The notes: generated from the letters alone by a model not told the origin. A stretch of DNA of 52,383 nt from an uncultured Caryophanales bacterium (GCA_937885165.1 CAKZZJ010000140.1:1-52383), one strand, 5' to 3'. Counted from the stretch's first letter, positions 17,976 through 27,400 are shown. Program-made: numbers and translations.

Positions 17976-18761
17976 ATGAAAAAAATATTAGATAAAGTAA
18001 TAAGAATAGCTAAAGATGCAGCAAAATTATATTTTAATAATGAATTTAAAATTTATGAAAAAAGTAATGTTTCTAATATTGTTACTACAAATGACATAAA
18101 TATTCAGAATTATTTAATAGATAAACTATCTAAAGTTATAAATAATTCAGGCTTCTTTTGTGAAGAAGAAGACATAAAAGATTTTTCAAAAGAATATATC
18201 TGGATAATTGATCCGATTGATGGGACAACTAATTATGCAAGAGGTATAAATGAATCATGTATATCTATAGGTTTATATCATAATAATGAAATAGTATTAG
18301 GAGTAATTTATATACCATCATCTGATGATTTATATTATGCATTAAAGAATTATGGTGCTTATCACAATAATGAGAAAATAAAAGTATCAGACAAAGATTT
18401 TTCATCATCACTAATATGTATAGCATTATCACAATATAATAAAAATTATTCTTCATCATGCTTAGATATTATCTCTGATGTATTTTATAAATGTAATGAC
18501 TTCAGACGTTTTGGAAGTGCTGCAATAGAATTATCAATGCTTGCTGAAGGAAAAATTGATTTATTTTTCGAATTGAGATTATATCCTTGGGATTATGCTG
18601 CCGCATCATTAATTGTAAAAGAGGCTCATGGTATCATTAAATCATTTAAAAGTGATATTACATTTAATAAGCCTAATCTTATTATCGCAGCTAATTCTGA
18701 AAAGAATTTTAATGTCTTAAATGATATTATTTTAAAGCATTTGAAAGAATTACCATATTAA
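17976..18761 (+). CDS. Inositol monophosphatase family phosphatase
   Basis: 261 residues, Mg-dependent phosphatase of the inositol monophosphatase/SuhB family. Metal-site motifs are FFCEEED, IDPIDGTTNYARG and YPWDYAAASLIVKEAHG, in family order and spacing. The substrate may be inositol phosphate, 3'-phosphoadenosine phosphate or another small phosphate ester; the sequence does not decide. A TTG at 17940 is in frame, but AAGAAGG sits just before the ATG at 17976, which opens the normal N-terminus MKKILDKVIRIAKDAAK. No clear promoter is seen. It is a single gene between two terminators. Confidence 0.9.
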   Translation: MKKILDKVIRIAKDAAKLYFNNEFKIYEKSNVSNIVTTNDINIQNYLIDKLSKVINNSGFFCEEEDIKDFSKEYIWIIDPIDGTTNYARGINESCISIGLYHNNEIVLGVIYIPSSDDLYYALKNYGAYHNNEKIKVSDKDFSSSLICIALSQYNKNYSSSCLDIISDVFYKCNDFRRFGSAAIELSMLAEGKIDLFFELRLYPWDYAAASLIVKEAHGIIKSFKSDITFNKPNLIIAANSEKNFNVLNDIILKHLKELPY

Positions 18762-18791
18762 ATTAAAACAAAATTAAACATTAAGAATTTT

Positions 18792-18827
18792 AGAATACCT
18801 GTTTTAAAAAAGTGGTATTCTTTTTTC
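18792..18827 (+). terminator. Terminator after the phosphatase gene
   Basis: Stem AGAATACC (18792-18799) / GGTATTCT (18814-18821), then TTTTT. Confidence 0.85.
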
Positions 18828-18846
18828 TTTATATTATTGATTATAT

Positions 18847-18875
18847 TTGCTTTTTTTATGGAAAAATTATATAAT
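18847..18875 (+). promoter_or_regulatory. Promoter of the LRAT-ROK-aldolase operon
   Basis: TTGCTT (18847-18852), a 17-base spacer and TATAAT (18870-18875). This is the only good promoter I find for the seven genes up to 23633. Confidence 0.55.
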
Positions 18876-18930
18876 TATTTTAAATCAGCTTTATTAATAA
18901 TTTGTAATTATTAATCACTAGGAGTAATGT

Positions 18931-19461
18931 ATGAACGAAACATTAAAAAAGGCATTAGATATCATTTTTCCAAGAAGAAAAAAAGTAAAAGAAAATCCAG
19001 GTGTTATAGGTCATTATGATTCTAAACCATTTCATAGCTTTAGATATGCATTGATATATGCAAATGAAATAGAAATATTTAATAATGAGAAAGTAGAAGT
19101 TTATTCAAGAGTATATAAAACAACAACCTTTGTTAATGTTTTAGTTAATGATGAAGAAGGTTTTGATACAAATGATTATACTTTTGATAAGCTTAAAGAT
19201 AAGTTGCTTGAAAAAGAAATAAAAGAAACAAAAAATCATATTGTTGTTATATTATTTGCTCACAACAATGATACAACAATTGAACTTGCAAAGCACTTCT
19301 GTAATTCAGATAAGCATAGTTTTGAACAGGCACTAGTATTTAATCCACAAAAGGTGCAGATGGATTTTTATAAACCTGTTCCAGTGTTTTATAAATTATA
19401 TGATCATTTTTGTGAAAATATATATTTTGATTTAGCATGTATAGATGATAAGAGGGAATAA
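18931..19461 (+). CDS. Hypothetical cytosolic protein
   Basis: 176 residues, not recognised. Basic N-terminus (IIFPRRKKVKENPG), then a mixed alpha/beta body with strands such as TTFVNVLVNDEEGF and HIVVILFAHNNDTT. No signal peptide, membrane segment or cysteine cluster. GGAG lies 6 bases before the ATG. It is the first gene of a tightly spaced operon; the next gene starts 2 bases after its stop, so a joint role with the membrane protein is likely. Confidence 0.7.
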   Translation: MNETLKKALDIIFPRRKKVKENPGVIGHYDSKPFHSFRYALIYANEIEIFNNEKVEVYSRVYKTTTFVNVLVNDEEGFDTNDYTFDKLKDKLLEKEIKETKNHIVVILFAHNNDTTIELAKHFCNSDKHSFEQALVFNPQKVQMDFYKPVPVFYKLYDHFCENIYFDLACIDDKRE

Positions 19462-19463
19462 AA

Positions 19464-20102
19464 ATGAGGAATATTAAAGCGAGATATATTTGGCTGGCAG
19501 TTTTAGTGCTTCTTGCAGCTGCAGCCGGATTAATCATATGGATTACAAGAGGAGATAGTTCTCTTGCTACTCCGCTTACCATAGTTTTGGTTATTGTATT
19601 TGTCGTTATAACATTCTTGATCCAGTTTGCGAGCTTTAGAACTTTTTCTGGGAGACAAAAAAGAAAAATTAAATATCCGACTAAAGAATATAGGCTTCAA
19701 AATAATTTTGAAGAAGAATATAAAAAACTTGGTTATGAAAGAACAAATAGAGGCTACGGTTATAGCTATTTAAAAATCAAAAATAAAGTAGCTTATAAAA
19801 TTTCTATCATCGACAGTATAGATATTTATTATAACAATGAAGAGAAAAAAGATACAAAAACTAATAAAGAACTTGATAAATGTAACATCTTTATTGGTGT
19901 AGAAATCTTTAAAGAAGTTAATAAAGAAGCCTTAGATAAAATACCTGATTATAGCTTTCAGGTAGAAAAAATATATTATACGGCCTGGGTTTTAAAAGAA
20001 GATGGAAATTATAAATGCTTTAATTATGTAGAACCTGACGAGAAACATAATGAAGCTTATTTGAATCTGGTTGCTGATTTGTCTGCAGAAGAAGTTATTT
20101 AG
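19464..20102 (+). CDS. Hypothetical two-span membrane protein
   Basis: 212 residues. Two hydrophobic segments (about 9-28, YIWLAVLVLLAAAAGLIIWI, and 37-55) form an N-terminal hairpin. A basic stretch (GRQKRKIKYPTKEYR) is consistent with a cytosolic C-terminal domain of about 140 residues with alternating strands and helices. No family recognised. AGAGGGA precedes the ATG. It sits between the 176-residue unknown protein and the LRAT-like gene. Confidence 0.7.
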   Translation: MRNIKARYIWLAVLVLLAAAAGLIIWITRGDSSLATPLTIVLVIVFVVITFLIQFASFRTFSGRQKRKIKYPTKEYRLQNNFEEEYKKLGYERTNRGYGYSYLKIKNKVAYKISIIDSIDIYYNNEEKKDTKTNKELDKCNIFIGVEIFKEVNKEALDKIPDYSFQVEKIYYTAWVLKEDGNYKCFNYVEPDEKHNEAYLNLVADLSAEEVI

Positions 20103-20117
20103 GAATATGGTGATAAT

Positions 20118-20528
20118 ATGTGGGAGAAGAAAAAACCAATCTGTGGTGATCAGATAAGAGTAAATAGAGGATTTTATTATCATCATGGGATTTATATTGA
20201 TGATGATAATGTTATACATTTTGCATCACCTACAGGCAGTGAAATATCACCTGAAACTGCAGTAGTGCACAAGACAACATTAAGAGGATTCTTAAAAGAT
20301 GGTGAAGTGGAAGTAAGATGCTACACAGATGAAGAACTAAAAAGAAGAAGACCTGTTAGCGACATAATAAATTATGCGATTTTGCATCAGGGAGAAAAGG
20401 GCTACAATTTAGTTTATAATAACTGTGAACATTTCTCTAACCGATGTGCATTTGGTGTATCCGAAAGTGATCAGGTTAATAATGTATTTTCTAGTTTAGG
20501 TGCTTTATTTGGGAGTGATAAAAGATGA
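20118..20528 (+). CDS. LRAT-domain (NlpC/P60-clan) protein
   Basis: 136 residues forming essentially one LRAT domain, the circularly permuted papain-like fold of lecithin-retinol acyltransferase and HRASLS phospholipases. The expected triad is visible: His23 in HHGIY, His34 in VIHF and Cys103 in NNCEHF. Family members transfer or hydrolyse acyl groups on phospholipids through the Cys. No membrane anchor is present, but the preceding gene encodes a membrane protein. The ribosome site overlaps the upstream stop, and the stop overlaps the ROK start (ATGA). The bacterial role is unknown; lipid remodelling is inferred. Confidence 0.82.
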   Translation: MWEKKKPICGDQIRVNRGFYYHHGIYIDDDNVIHFASPTGSEISPETAVVHKTTLRGFLKDGEVEVRCYTDEELKRRRPVSDIINYAILHQGEKGYNLVYNNCEHFSNRCAFGVSESDQVNNVFSSLGALFGSDKR

Positions 20529-21439
20529 GAGTAGGAATTGATGTAGGTGGAACTACTGTAAAGGTAGGTTATATTGAAAATAAAAAATTCATATATGATT
20601 ATGAGATAGATACCAAGGGTGGAAGTCTTTTTGATAAAGTGTTTGAAAACATAAAGAATTTCAGCAAGGAAAAAAACATCAAAATTGACTTCATAGGAAT
20701 AGGTGTTCCAGGACATGTTGAAAATAATTATATAACAAGACTACCTAATATTGGATTAAGTGATTTTGATATATCATTATGTGCTAAAAAATATTTTAAT
20801 GATGATATTGAAATAAAATCATCAAATGATGCCAATGTTGCAGCCCTGGGAGAAGCAATATATGCTAAAATTAAGGATAGAGTATTTATGATTACTCTTG
20901 GTACTGGTGTTGGCGGTGGTTTTGTTAAAAACTATAAGATAGTTGAGGGAGCACATTATTCAGTAGGTGAGATTGGTCACATCGTTATTGATAATAAGCA
21001 TAAATATAAGTGCACATGCGGTTTAAAAGGATGTCTTGAGACAGTATCAAGTGCTACAGGTATAAAACGACTTGCTTATGAATATCAGAATCAATTTGAT
21101 AAGACACTTATTGATTTTACAAATTTATCAGCAAAGGAAGTTTGTGATAAAGCTAAACTTAAAGATGAACTTGCTTTAAAGGTTATAAATGAGGCCTGTG
21201 ATAATTTAGGTAGAGCTATGGCAATGATATCACTTGCGGTAGATCCAAATGTATTTTTCATTGGTGGTGGTGTTGCCAAATGCGGAGAATTTTTAATAGA
21301 ATTGATAAAATATTATTATAGGAAATATGCTCATTTTGCAGTAAAAGATACTGTAATTATGCAAGCAGCATTAGGCAATAAGGCTGGAATGTTTGGAGCC
21401 AGCTATCTGTGGGATGAGAATTATAGGGAGGAAGCATGA
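20525..21439 (+). CDS. ROK family sugar kinase
   Basis: 304 residues. N-terminal phosphate loop GIDVGGTTVKVG, catalytic Asp in SSNDANVAALGE, ATP-site TLGTGVGGG, and the ROK zinc motif (GHIVID, then CTCGLKGCLE). There is no N-terminal helix-turn-helix, so it is a kinase, probably of glucose or an N-acyl sugar, rather than a NagC-type repressor. It overlaps both neighbours by 4 bases. A glucokinase would supply glucose-6-phosphate for glycolysis, but its place in this operon is unexplained. Confidence 0.92.
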   Translation: MRVGIDVGGTTVKVGYIENKKFIYDYEIDTKGGSLFDKVFENIKNFSKEKNIKIDFIGIGVPGHVENNYITRLPNIGLSDFDISLCAKKYFNDDIEIKSSNDANVAALGEAIYAKIKDRVFMITLGTGVGGGFVKNYKIVEGAHYSVGEIGHIVIDNKHKYKCTCGLKGCLETVSSATGIKRLAYEYQNQFDKTLIDFTNLSAKEVCDKAKLKDELALKVINEACDNLGRAMAMISLAVDPNVFFIGGGVAKCGEFLIELIKYYYRKYAHFAVKDTVIMQAALGNKAGMFGASYLWDENYREEA

Positions 21440-22137
21440 GTAAGGTAGAACCAAAAGTAACTAAAGTTTATAAACCAGAAGTATTAAAATGCCCTTATTG
21501 TGGTTCTAAATTAAAATTTAGATTTGTTATATCAAACAGGGTGGTTCAGTTTACATCTGGTAAGACAGTAAGAATTAAGAATATGGTATATGGTTGCGAT
21601 AAATGTAATAATGGTGAAGTATATCCATCTCTTACCGCAACAAAATTAGCTTTTAAAGGCTATACATATTCTTCTAAAATAATCTGCATGATTGATTATT
21701 ATAAGAATTTACATTATTCTAGAGAAAAAATATCAGTTATGTTAGAAAATAAAGGCGTAATCGTATCTGATAGAAATGTTGATATCATCAACAATAAATT
21801 TCAAGAATTATTTAATATAGACAAAGAAAAAAATATTTTTTCAGCATATGAAAGAATGCTTGATAAATATAATGAAGTAAGACTTGCCATTGATTTTATA
21901 ACGGTTAATGATACATATTATGTAATTTTTTATGATTTCTTTAACGCTGATATGCTTGCAATATTTAAATTTAATGATATCGAAGGCGAAGAAGCAAAAG
22001 AAGTATTCAAAAAATATTTAGATGAAAAATACAATATCAAAATCATTGTTACAGCTGGTGTAAGATCTAAAATAAGAAAACCGCTTAAAGAGGTAACACA
22101 GGGCAACACAAGATTTGTTTCCTTTGTTAAATTTTAA
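21436..22137 (+). CDS. Zinc-ribbon/HTH protein resembling an inactivated transposase
   Basis: 233 residues. A four-Cys zinc ribbon (Cys19, 22, 54, 57) is followed by a helix-turn-helix-like stretch (about 92-122, YSREKISVMLENKGVIVSDR). Then comes the start of what looks like an RNase H fold: Asp153 in LAIDFITV, then strands YYVIFYDFF and MLAIFKF, and later IIVTAGVRSK. In DDE transposases this last motif normally reads TDG; here it is TAG (Ala207). The protein ends soon after, without a third acidic residue. It overlaps the ROK gene by 4 bases. I infer a domesticated, catalytically dead DNA-binding protein; a plain zinc-ribbon protein is the alternative. Confidence 0.6.
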   Translation: MSKVEPKVTKVYKPEVLKCPYCGSKLKFRFVISNRVVQFTSGKTVRIKNMVYGCDKCNNGEVYPSLTATKLAFKGYTYSSKIICMIDYYKNLHYSREKISVMLENKGVIVSDRNVDIINNKFQELFNIDKEKNIFSAYERMLDKYNEVRLAIDFITVNDTYYVIFYDFFNADMLAIFKFNDIEGEEAKEVFKKYLDEKYNIKIIVTAGVRSKIRKPLKEVTQGNTRFVSFVKF

Positions 22138-22139
22138 AA

Positions 22140-23156
22140 ATGATTAGCTTTAAAAATGATTATTCAACCATAGCTCATCCATACGTTATGGATAAATTAA
22201 TTTCTTATAGAGATGAAATTAATGAAGTATATGGTGATGATTATCACTCAGATAATGCGAAAAAATTAATAAGAGAAAAAATAAAATGTGATTCTGATAT
22301 ATATTTTATCAGCGGTGGTACAATCACTAATATGATTTCAATATCAGCTTTTTTAAAACCATATGAGGCAGTTATTGCTGTAAAGAGCGGACATATTAAT
22401 GTTCACGAAACTGGCGCAGTGGAAGGGCAGGGTCATAAAATTATCGAAGTAGACGGATATGATGGTAAAATAAGAAGAGAAGATATAATAAATGTCATAA
22501 AAAAACATGTTGATCATCATATGGTTAAACCTAAATTAGTATTTATTTCAAACGCTACTGAGGTAGGCAGTGTTTATACTAAAGCTGAATTAAAAGAATT
22601 GAAAGATATATGTGTTAAATATGATTTGTATCTGTACTTAGATGGGGCGAGATTAGCAGTATCTTTAAGTGCATCAGATTTAAGTTATGAAGATTATGCA
22701 AAATTAACAGACGCATTTTATATTGGCGGAACTAAAATAGGTGCCTATTTTGGTGAGGCTTTAGTAATAAACAACAAGAGTTTGGCTTTTGAATTCAATT
22801 ATTCTTTAAAGCATTATGGAGGCTTGCTTGCAAAGGGCTTTATGGCAGGTATAGCATTTGAGGCGCTGATGGAAAATAATTTATATTATGAAATCGGAAA
22901 AGAACAAAATGAAAAAGCCAAATATTTAAGTGACAAATTAAAAAATATTGGAATTAGTTTTAATTCTAATTCCAAAACCAATCAGATATTTCCTATTTTG
23001 AATAAGAAAATTGTAGACGAATTATTAAAAGAATTTTCTTTTGAAATTTGGGATAATATCAGTGATGATAAAATTGTCGTTAGATTTGTAACAACATTTA
23101 AAACAAATTATAAGGATATGGATTTATTAATAGAAAAAATTAAATCCCTGAGGTAG
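22140..23156 (+). CDS. Threonine aldolase family PLP enzyme
   Basis: 338 residues, fold-type I PLP enzyme of the low-specificity threonine aldolase / beta-eliminating lyase family, which splits threonine or allo-threonine to glycine and acetaldehyde. Motifs are FISGGTITNM, the PLP-Asp in YLDGARLA, and the Schiff-base Lys199 in IGGTKIGA. The ATG is 2 bases after the upstream stop and has no recognisable Shine-Dalgarno, so translation probably depends on the preceding gene. The Lrp gene follows after 3 bases. Confidence 0.9.
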   Translation: MISFKNDYSTIAHPYVMDKLISYRDEINEVYGDDYHSDNAKKLIREKIKCDSDIYFISGGTITNMISISAFLKPYEAVIAVKSGHINVHETGAVEGQGHKIIEVDGYDGKIRREDIINVIKKHVDHHMVKPKLVFISNATEVGSVYTKAELKELKDICVKYDLYLYLDGARLAVSLSASDLSYEDYAKLTDAFYIGGTKIGAYFGEALVINNKSLAFEFNYSLKHYGGLLAKGFMAGIAFEALMENNLYYEIGKEQNEKAKYLSDKLKNIGISFNSNSKTNQIFPILNKKIVDELLKEFSFEIWDNISDDKIVVRFVTTFKTNYKDMDLLIEKIKSLR

Positions 23157-23159
23157 GAA

Positions 23160-23633
23160 ATGAACAAAACAGTAAATTTAGATGAATATGATAAGAAAAT
23201 AGTTACTTCAATGCTTGAGGATTCAACAATTTCCAATGTGGAGCTTGCAAGTAAAATTGGCCTTGCTGCATCTTCATGCCTGATGAGAGTAAAAAAATTA
23301 AATAATGAAAAAATAATAACAGGCTACACTGCAATTGTAGATGAAAAGAAGCTTGGCTATGATGTAACTTGTTTTGCCACAGTCTTTATGTCACCACTCA
23401 ATGGAGAAACTGCAGCTAAATTTATTGAAGAGGTAAAACATATGCCGGAAGTAATAGAGTGTTACACAATAACTGGTAATGGTTCATTTTTAGTAAAAAT
23501 TATAGCTAAAAGCTTCCAAGAATATCGTGATTTTGTTTTTAATAAATTGCTTACAATTCCTAATGTATCAAATATTGATTCATCAATAGTTGTAGGTGTT
23601 GAAAAGAAAACAACACAAATACCACTTGATTAA
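23160..23633 (+). CDS. Lrp/AsnC family transcription regulator
   Basis: 157 residues. N-terminal winged helix (about 6-60: DEYDKKIVTSMLEDSTIS, SSCLMRVKKLNNEKIITGY) and a C-terminal RAM ligand domain with YTITGNGSFLVKI. Lrp proteins bind amino acids and form octamers. Being last in the operon directly after the aldolase, it probably senses an amino acid related to that enzyme and may autoregulate the operon (inference). A terminator follows the stop at once. Confidence 0.93.
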   Translation: MNKTVNLDEYDKKIVTSMLEDSTISNVELASKIGLAASSCLMRVKKLNNEKIITGYTAIVDEKKLGYDVTCFATVFMSPLNGETAAKFIEEVKHMPEVIECYTITGNGSFLVKIIAKSFQEYRDFVFNKLLTIPNVSNIDSSIVVGVEKKTTQIPLD

Positions 23634-23656
23634 AATAGCCTTGAATGGGCTTTTTT
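23632..23656 (+). terminator. Terminator after the Lrp gene
   Basis: AAAATAGCC (23632-23640) / GGCTTTTTT (23648-23656) with a 7-base loop. It covers an ATG at 23645 that could otherwise be taken as the start of the next gene. Confidence 0.65.
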
Positions 23657-23680
23657 AAATGGAGAAAGAAAGGAGAAATT

Positions 23681-25495
23681 ATGCAAGGATTAAAAAAGAT
23701 AGTTATATGGTGTAAAAAATATCTTTTTTTACTTATAATTATCTTATTATTAAATGTAGTTTTGCAATGGTTATTTTCATATTTGCCAATCTTTGTTCAA
23801 TATTCTTTTAAGGTGTTAGGCTATGGTGAAGGTGAAGTAGCACTACCTAATTTTTTACTTAAGATTTATGAAAATATACCAGATGTATTAAATAGAATCT
23901 TAATAGTATCTATCAGCATGGTGATAGTCCAGCTGATAAGAAGTATATTGAGGTTTTTTGATAATTATTTAAGAGGAGTAATTGCTCAACATATAATTTA
24001 TGATTTAAGGACGAAAATTCACGCACACATTTGTGATTTGCCTTTTAGTTATCACAACAATGCTGATTTAGGTGATCTAATTCAAAGAAGCACATCAGAT
24101 GTAGAACAAATATCAAATTTTGTATCTATGCAGATACCAGGCTTCTTATCTATATTCTTAACTGTAGGAATAGGTGCTTATCAGGTAGCGATGATATCAC
24201 CTACACTTATGCTTGTAAGTATTGTAATTGTTCCAATTACAGCAGTATCTTCAGTTATTTATTTCAGATACTGTAACAGAGAATTTAAAAATATAGAAGA
24301 AAAAGAAAGCGAAATGACAACAGTCATTCAGGAAAATGTCAACGCTTCCCGCGTAGTAAGAGCGTTTGCGAATGAAAAATACGAATTTGATAAGATGGAT
24401 AAAGTAAATAAAGAATATACAGAAAGAAATCTTGGTTTTAATAAGCGTATGGCATTATTTTGGGGTATAAGTGATGCTAGTGTAGTATTACAATATATTC
24501 TTACTTTATCTGTTGGTATCGCTCTTGCAATGAACAACAAACTTGATATGGCTGATATCGTTGCTGCATTATTATTGATGAATATGCTTGTATGGCCAAT
24601 GAGGGGTTTAGGTAGAACTATAGCTTCCTTCGGAAAAGCATCAGTTGCGGCAGGGAGAATAGATGAAGTGTTAAAAATAGATGATGAATATAAGGTAAAT
24701 GGTTCATTAAAGCCAGCAATTAATGGTGATATAGTATTTAATCATGTAAGCTTTAAATTTGATGATGATGAAAGAAATCTTTTAAATGATGTTTCATTTA
24801 AAATAAAAAGTGGCCAAACTGTAGCACTTGTAGGTAAAACTGGCGCCGGTAAGTCAACAATCTGTAATATATTAGTAAGATTTTTAGAATATCAGAATGG
24901 CAGTGTAACAATAAATGGTGTTGAGCTTAAGGATATCGAAAAGAAATATTTAAGAGAAAATATTAAATATGTATTACAAAATCCATTCTTGTTTTCAAAA
25001 TCAGTTTATGAAAATATCGCTATATCAAACGATAAAGTTGATGAAGCTAAAGTTTTAGCAGCGGCTAAAACTGCGGCAATCCATCAGGAAGTTATCAATT
25101 TTGAAAAAGGGTATAAAACTATTGTTGGTGAAAAAGGAACAACTTTATCAGGCGGTCAGAAACAAAGAGTAGCAATCGCAAGAATGCTTATAACTGAATC
25201 ACCAGTCATCATTTTTGATGATTCATTAAGTGCTCTTGATACTAAGACAGATGTATTAATTAGAAAAGCATTGAAGCTTAAAGATAAAAATCAGACAACA
25301 ATCATTATAACACATAGAACAACTACAGCTAAGGAAGCTGATTTAATTCTTGTTTTAGATGATGGCAAGATAGTTGATAGTGGTACTCATAATGAATTAC
25401 TTAAGCATGAAGGTCTTTATAAAGATTTATGGGGTATTCAGGGTGAACTTGAAAAACAATTCTATCAAGTTTTAGAAGGAAAGGAGGTAATCTAA
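23681..25495 (+). CDS. ABC exporter subunit, degenerate-site half of second heterodimer
   Basis: 604 residues. Six membrane spans (about 10-310), Walker A GKTGAGKS (385-392), canonical signature LSGGQKQR, Walker B VIIFDD with Asp514 in place of the catalytic Glu, and switch His in ITHRTTT. Counted from AAAGGAG just before the ATG at 23681; an in-frame ATG at 23645 lies inside the upstream terminator and is rejected. It pairs with the next gene, 2 bases away. The order (degenerate first, catalytic second) is the same as in the exporter at 2501-6198. Confidence 0.92.
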   Translation: MQGLKKIVIWCKKYLFLLIIILLLNVVLQWLFSYLPIFVQYSFKVLGYGEGEVALPNFLLKIYENIPDVLNRILIVSISMVIVQLIRSILRFFDNYLRGVIAQHIIYDLRTKIHAHICDLPFSYHNNADLGDLIQRSTSDVEQISNFVSMQIPGFLSIFLTVGIGAYQVAMISPTLMLVSIVIVPITAVSSVIYFRYCNREFKNIEEKESEMTTVIQENVNASRVVRAFANEKYEFDKMDKVNKEYTERNLGFNKRMALFWGISDASVVLQYILTLSVGIALAMNNKLDMADIVAALLLMNMLVWPMRGLGRTIASFGKASVAAGRIDEVLKIDDEYKVNGSLKPAINGDIVFNHVSFKFDDDERNLLNDVSFKIKSGQTVALVGKTGAGKSTICNILVRFLEYQNGSVTINGVELKDIEKKYLRENIKYVLQNPFLFSKSVYENIAISNDKVDEAKVLAAAKTAAIHQEVINFEKGYKTIVGEKGTTLSGGQKQRVAIARMLITESPVIIFDDSLSALDTKTDVLIRKALKLKDKNQTTIIITHRTTTAKEADLILVLDDGKIVDSGTHNELLKHEGLYKDLWGIQGELEKQFYQVLEGKEVI

Positions 25496-25496
25496 T

Positions 25497-27317
25497 ATGG
25501 AAGATTATGAAGAAATAGAAGAAACTAAAACTTCTTATAATAACCATCCTTGGAAAAAGATAATTAAAACAGTAATGCTTCACAAAAAATATGTTGTTGG
25601 TTTAATTATAGCTGTTGTACTGCTTGCATCTATGGATACTTTATTCCCTTTTATAAATCAATATGCACTGAATAATTATTTTGTTGATGGTGCTACATTT
25701 ACAAGTGTGCCTTTCTTTATAGTTTTTTATGTATTTGTTGCCTTACTTTATGGTTTTGTCATATTTGCTTTCCTTTATTTTGCCGGTAAGGTTGAAGCAT
25801 ATACATCGTATGAATTAAGAAAAGAAGCATACCTTAATTTACAGAAACTGCCATTCAGTTATTTTGACAGGACAGCACAGGGCTGGATTATGGCAAGACT
25901 TACAAGTGATGCAAGAAGATTATCAGAAATAATATCATGGGGTTTAGTAGATTTCTTATGGGGTTTATTATCAATGATAGGTATATTAGTAATTCTTATG
26001 GTTTTAAATATTAGGCTTGCATTAATCATAATTATCATTTTACCGATAATTCTTGCATTAACTATTTTGATAAATAACAAAATACTAAAAGCCTATAGAC
26101 AAGCAAGAAAAGATAATTCTGAAATTACTGCTGCCTTAAATGAAAATTTTATGGGAGCTAAGGCATCTAAATCATTAGTAATTGAAGATAAAAACAACAT
26201 TGAATTTATATCTAAATCAAACAAATATAAGCGTTCATCATTAAGGGCAGCAATGTTATCAGCATTATTTGGTCCGATAGTTTTTATCACTTGCTATTTT
26301 TGCGTAGGTTCTACTATCTATGTTGGTGCAATTTTAAGTATTGATCTAGCACTTTTATATTTATTTATCGATTATACAATTAAATTCTTTGATCCTGTTA
26401 TGTCAATATCCCAAATACTCGGTGATTTCAAACAGGCACAAGCTTCAGCTGAAAGAATAATCTCTTTAATTGAAGAAGAACCAGAAATTAAAGATACTCC
26501 TGAAGTTATTGAAAAATATGGTACTATCTTCGAGCCTAAATATGAAAATTTTGAAGAAATAAAAGGCGATGTAGAATTTAAAAATGTAAGTTTTAAATAC
26601 AATATTGGAGAAGCTGTTTTAAATGATTTCAATTTAAGTATTAAGGCGGGCTCGAGTGTAGCTTTGGTTGGCCATACTGGAAGTGGGAAATCAACATTAG
26701 TTAATCTTATTTGTAGATTTTATGAACCAACAAGTGGACATATTTATATTGATGGAGAAGATTACAAAAAAAGAAGTATTACTTGGCTACATTCTAATTT
26801 AGGTTATGTTCTTCAAACACCAGAATTATTCAGCGGTACAATACTTGAAAACGTAAGGTATGGTAATTTAAATGCGACAGATGAAGAATGCATAAACGCA
26901 CTTAAGATTGTTGATGCATTTGAATTCATATCTAAACTTGATGATGGAGTAAATACTTATGTAGGTGAAGGTGGAGGTAAATTATCACTTGGTGAGAAAC
27001 AATTGATTTCTTTTGCTAGAGCGATAGTCAAGGATCCTAAAATACTGATATTAGATGAGGCCACATCATCAATTGATACTCATACTGAAAATATAATTCA
27101 GGATGCAATCAACAAAGTAATGAAAGGTAGAACCACATTTATGATTGCTCATAGATTATCAACTGTTGTCAATGCTGATAATATTTTAGTTATGAAGGAT
27201 GGAGAAGTAATAGAATCAGGAAATCATAAAGAACTTCTTAATAAAAAAGGATATTATTTTGAACTTTATAAGACTCAGTTTCAGGAAGATAATGTCACAT
27301 CAATTTTGAATTCATAA
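25497..27317 (+). CDS. ABC exporter subunit, catalytic half of second heterodimer
   Basis: 606 residues with an acidic N-terminus and six membrane spans. Walker A is GHTGSGKS (392-399), Walker B ILILDE with catalytic Glu521, switch His in IAHRLST, and a non-canonical signature LSLGEKQ. Together with its partner's canonical signature and Asp514 this gives one competent and one degenerate ATP site. AAAGGAGG lies 9 bases before the ATG. The substrate is unknown. Confidence 0.92.
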   Translation: MEDYEEIEETKTSYNNHPWKKIIKTVMLHKKYVVGLIIAVVLLASMDTLFPFINQYALNNYFVDGATFTSVPFFIVFYVFVALLYGFVIFAFLYFAGKVEAYTSYELRKEAYLNLQKLPFSYFDRTAQGWIMARLTSDARRLSEIISWGLVDFLWGLLSMIGILVILMVLNIRLALIIIIILPIILALTILINNKILKAYRQARKDNSEITAALNENFMGAKASKSLVIEDKNNIEFISKSNKYKRSSLRAAMLSALFGPIVFITCYFCVGSTIYVGAILSIDLALLYLFIDYTIKFFDPVMSISQILGDFKQAQASAERIISLIEEEPEIKDTPEVIEKYGTIFEPKYENFEEIKGDVEFKNVSFKYNIGEAVLNDFNLSIKAGSSVALVGHTGSGKSTLVNLICRFYEPTSGHIYIDGEDYKKRSITWLHSNLGYVLQTPELFSGTILENVRYGNLNATDEECINALKIVDAFEFISKLDDGVNTYVGEGGGKLSLGEKQLISFARAIVKDPKILILDEATSSIDTHTENIIQDAINKVMKGRTTFMIAHRLSTVVNADNILVMKDGEVIESGNHKELLNKKGYYFELYKTQFQEDNVTSILNS

Positions 27318-27325
27318 AAAAAAAT

Positions 27326-27379
27326 AAAACAGATATAAAATCAGTTTAATTAAAATTATTCTGAAATTATATCTGTTTT
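27326..27379. terminator. Bidirectional terminator
   Basis: AAAACAGATATAA (27326-27338) / TTATATCTGTTTT (27367-27379) between convergent genes, with T-rich tails on both strands. Confidence 0.85.
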
Positions 27380-27400
27380 TTAAATGCTTATTAAACAATA

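Noticed and set aside
23645..23680. Upstream ATG for the second exporter's first subunit
   Set aside because: It lies in the stem-loop of the Lrp terminator, and AAAGGAG precedes the ATG at 23681.
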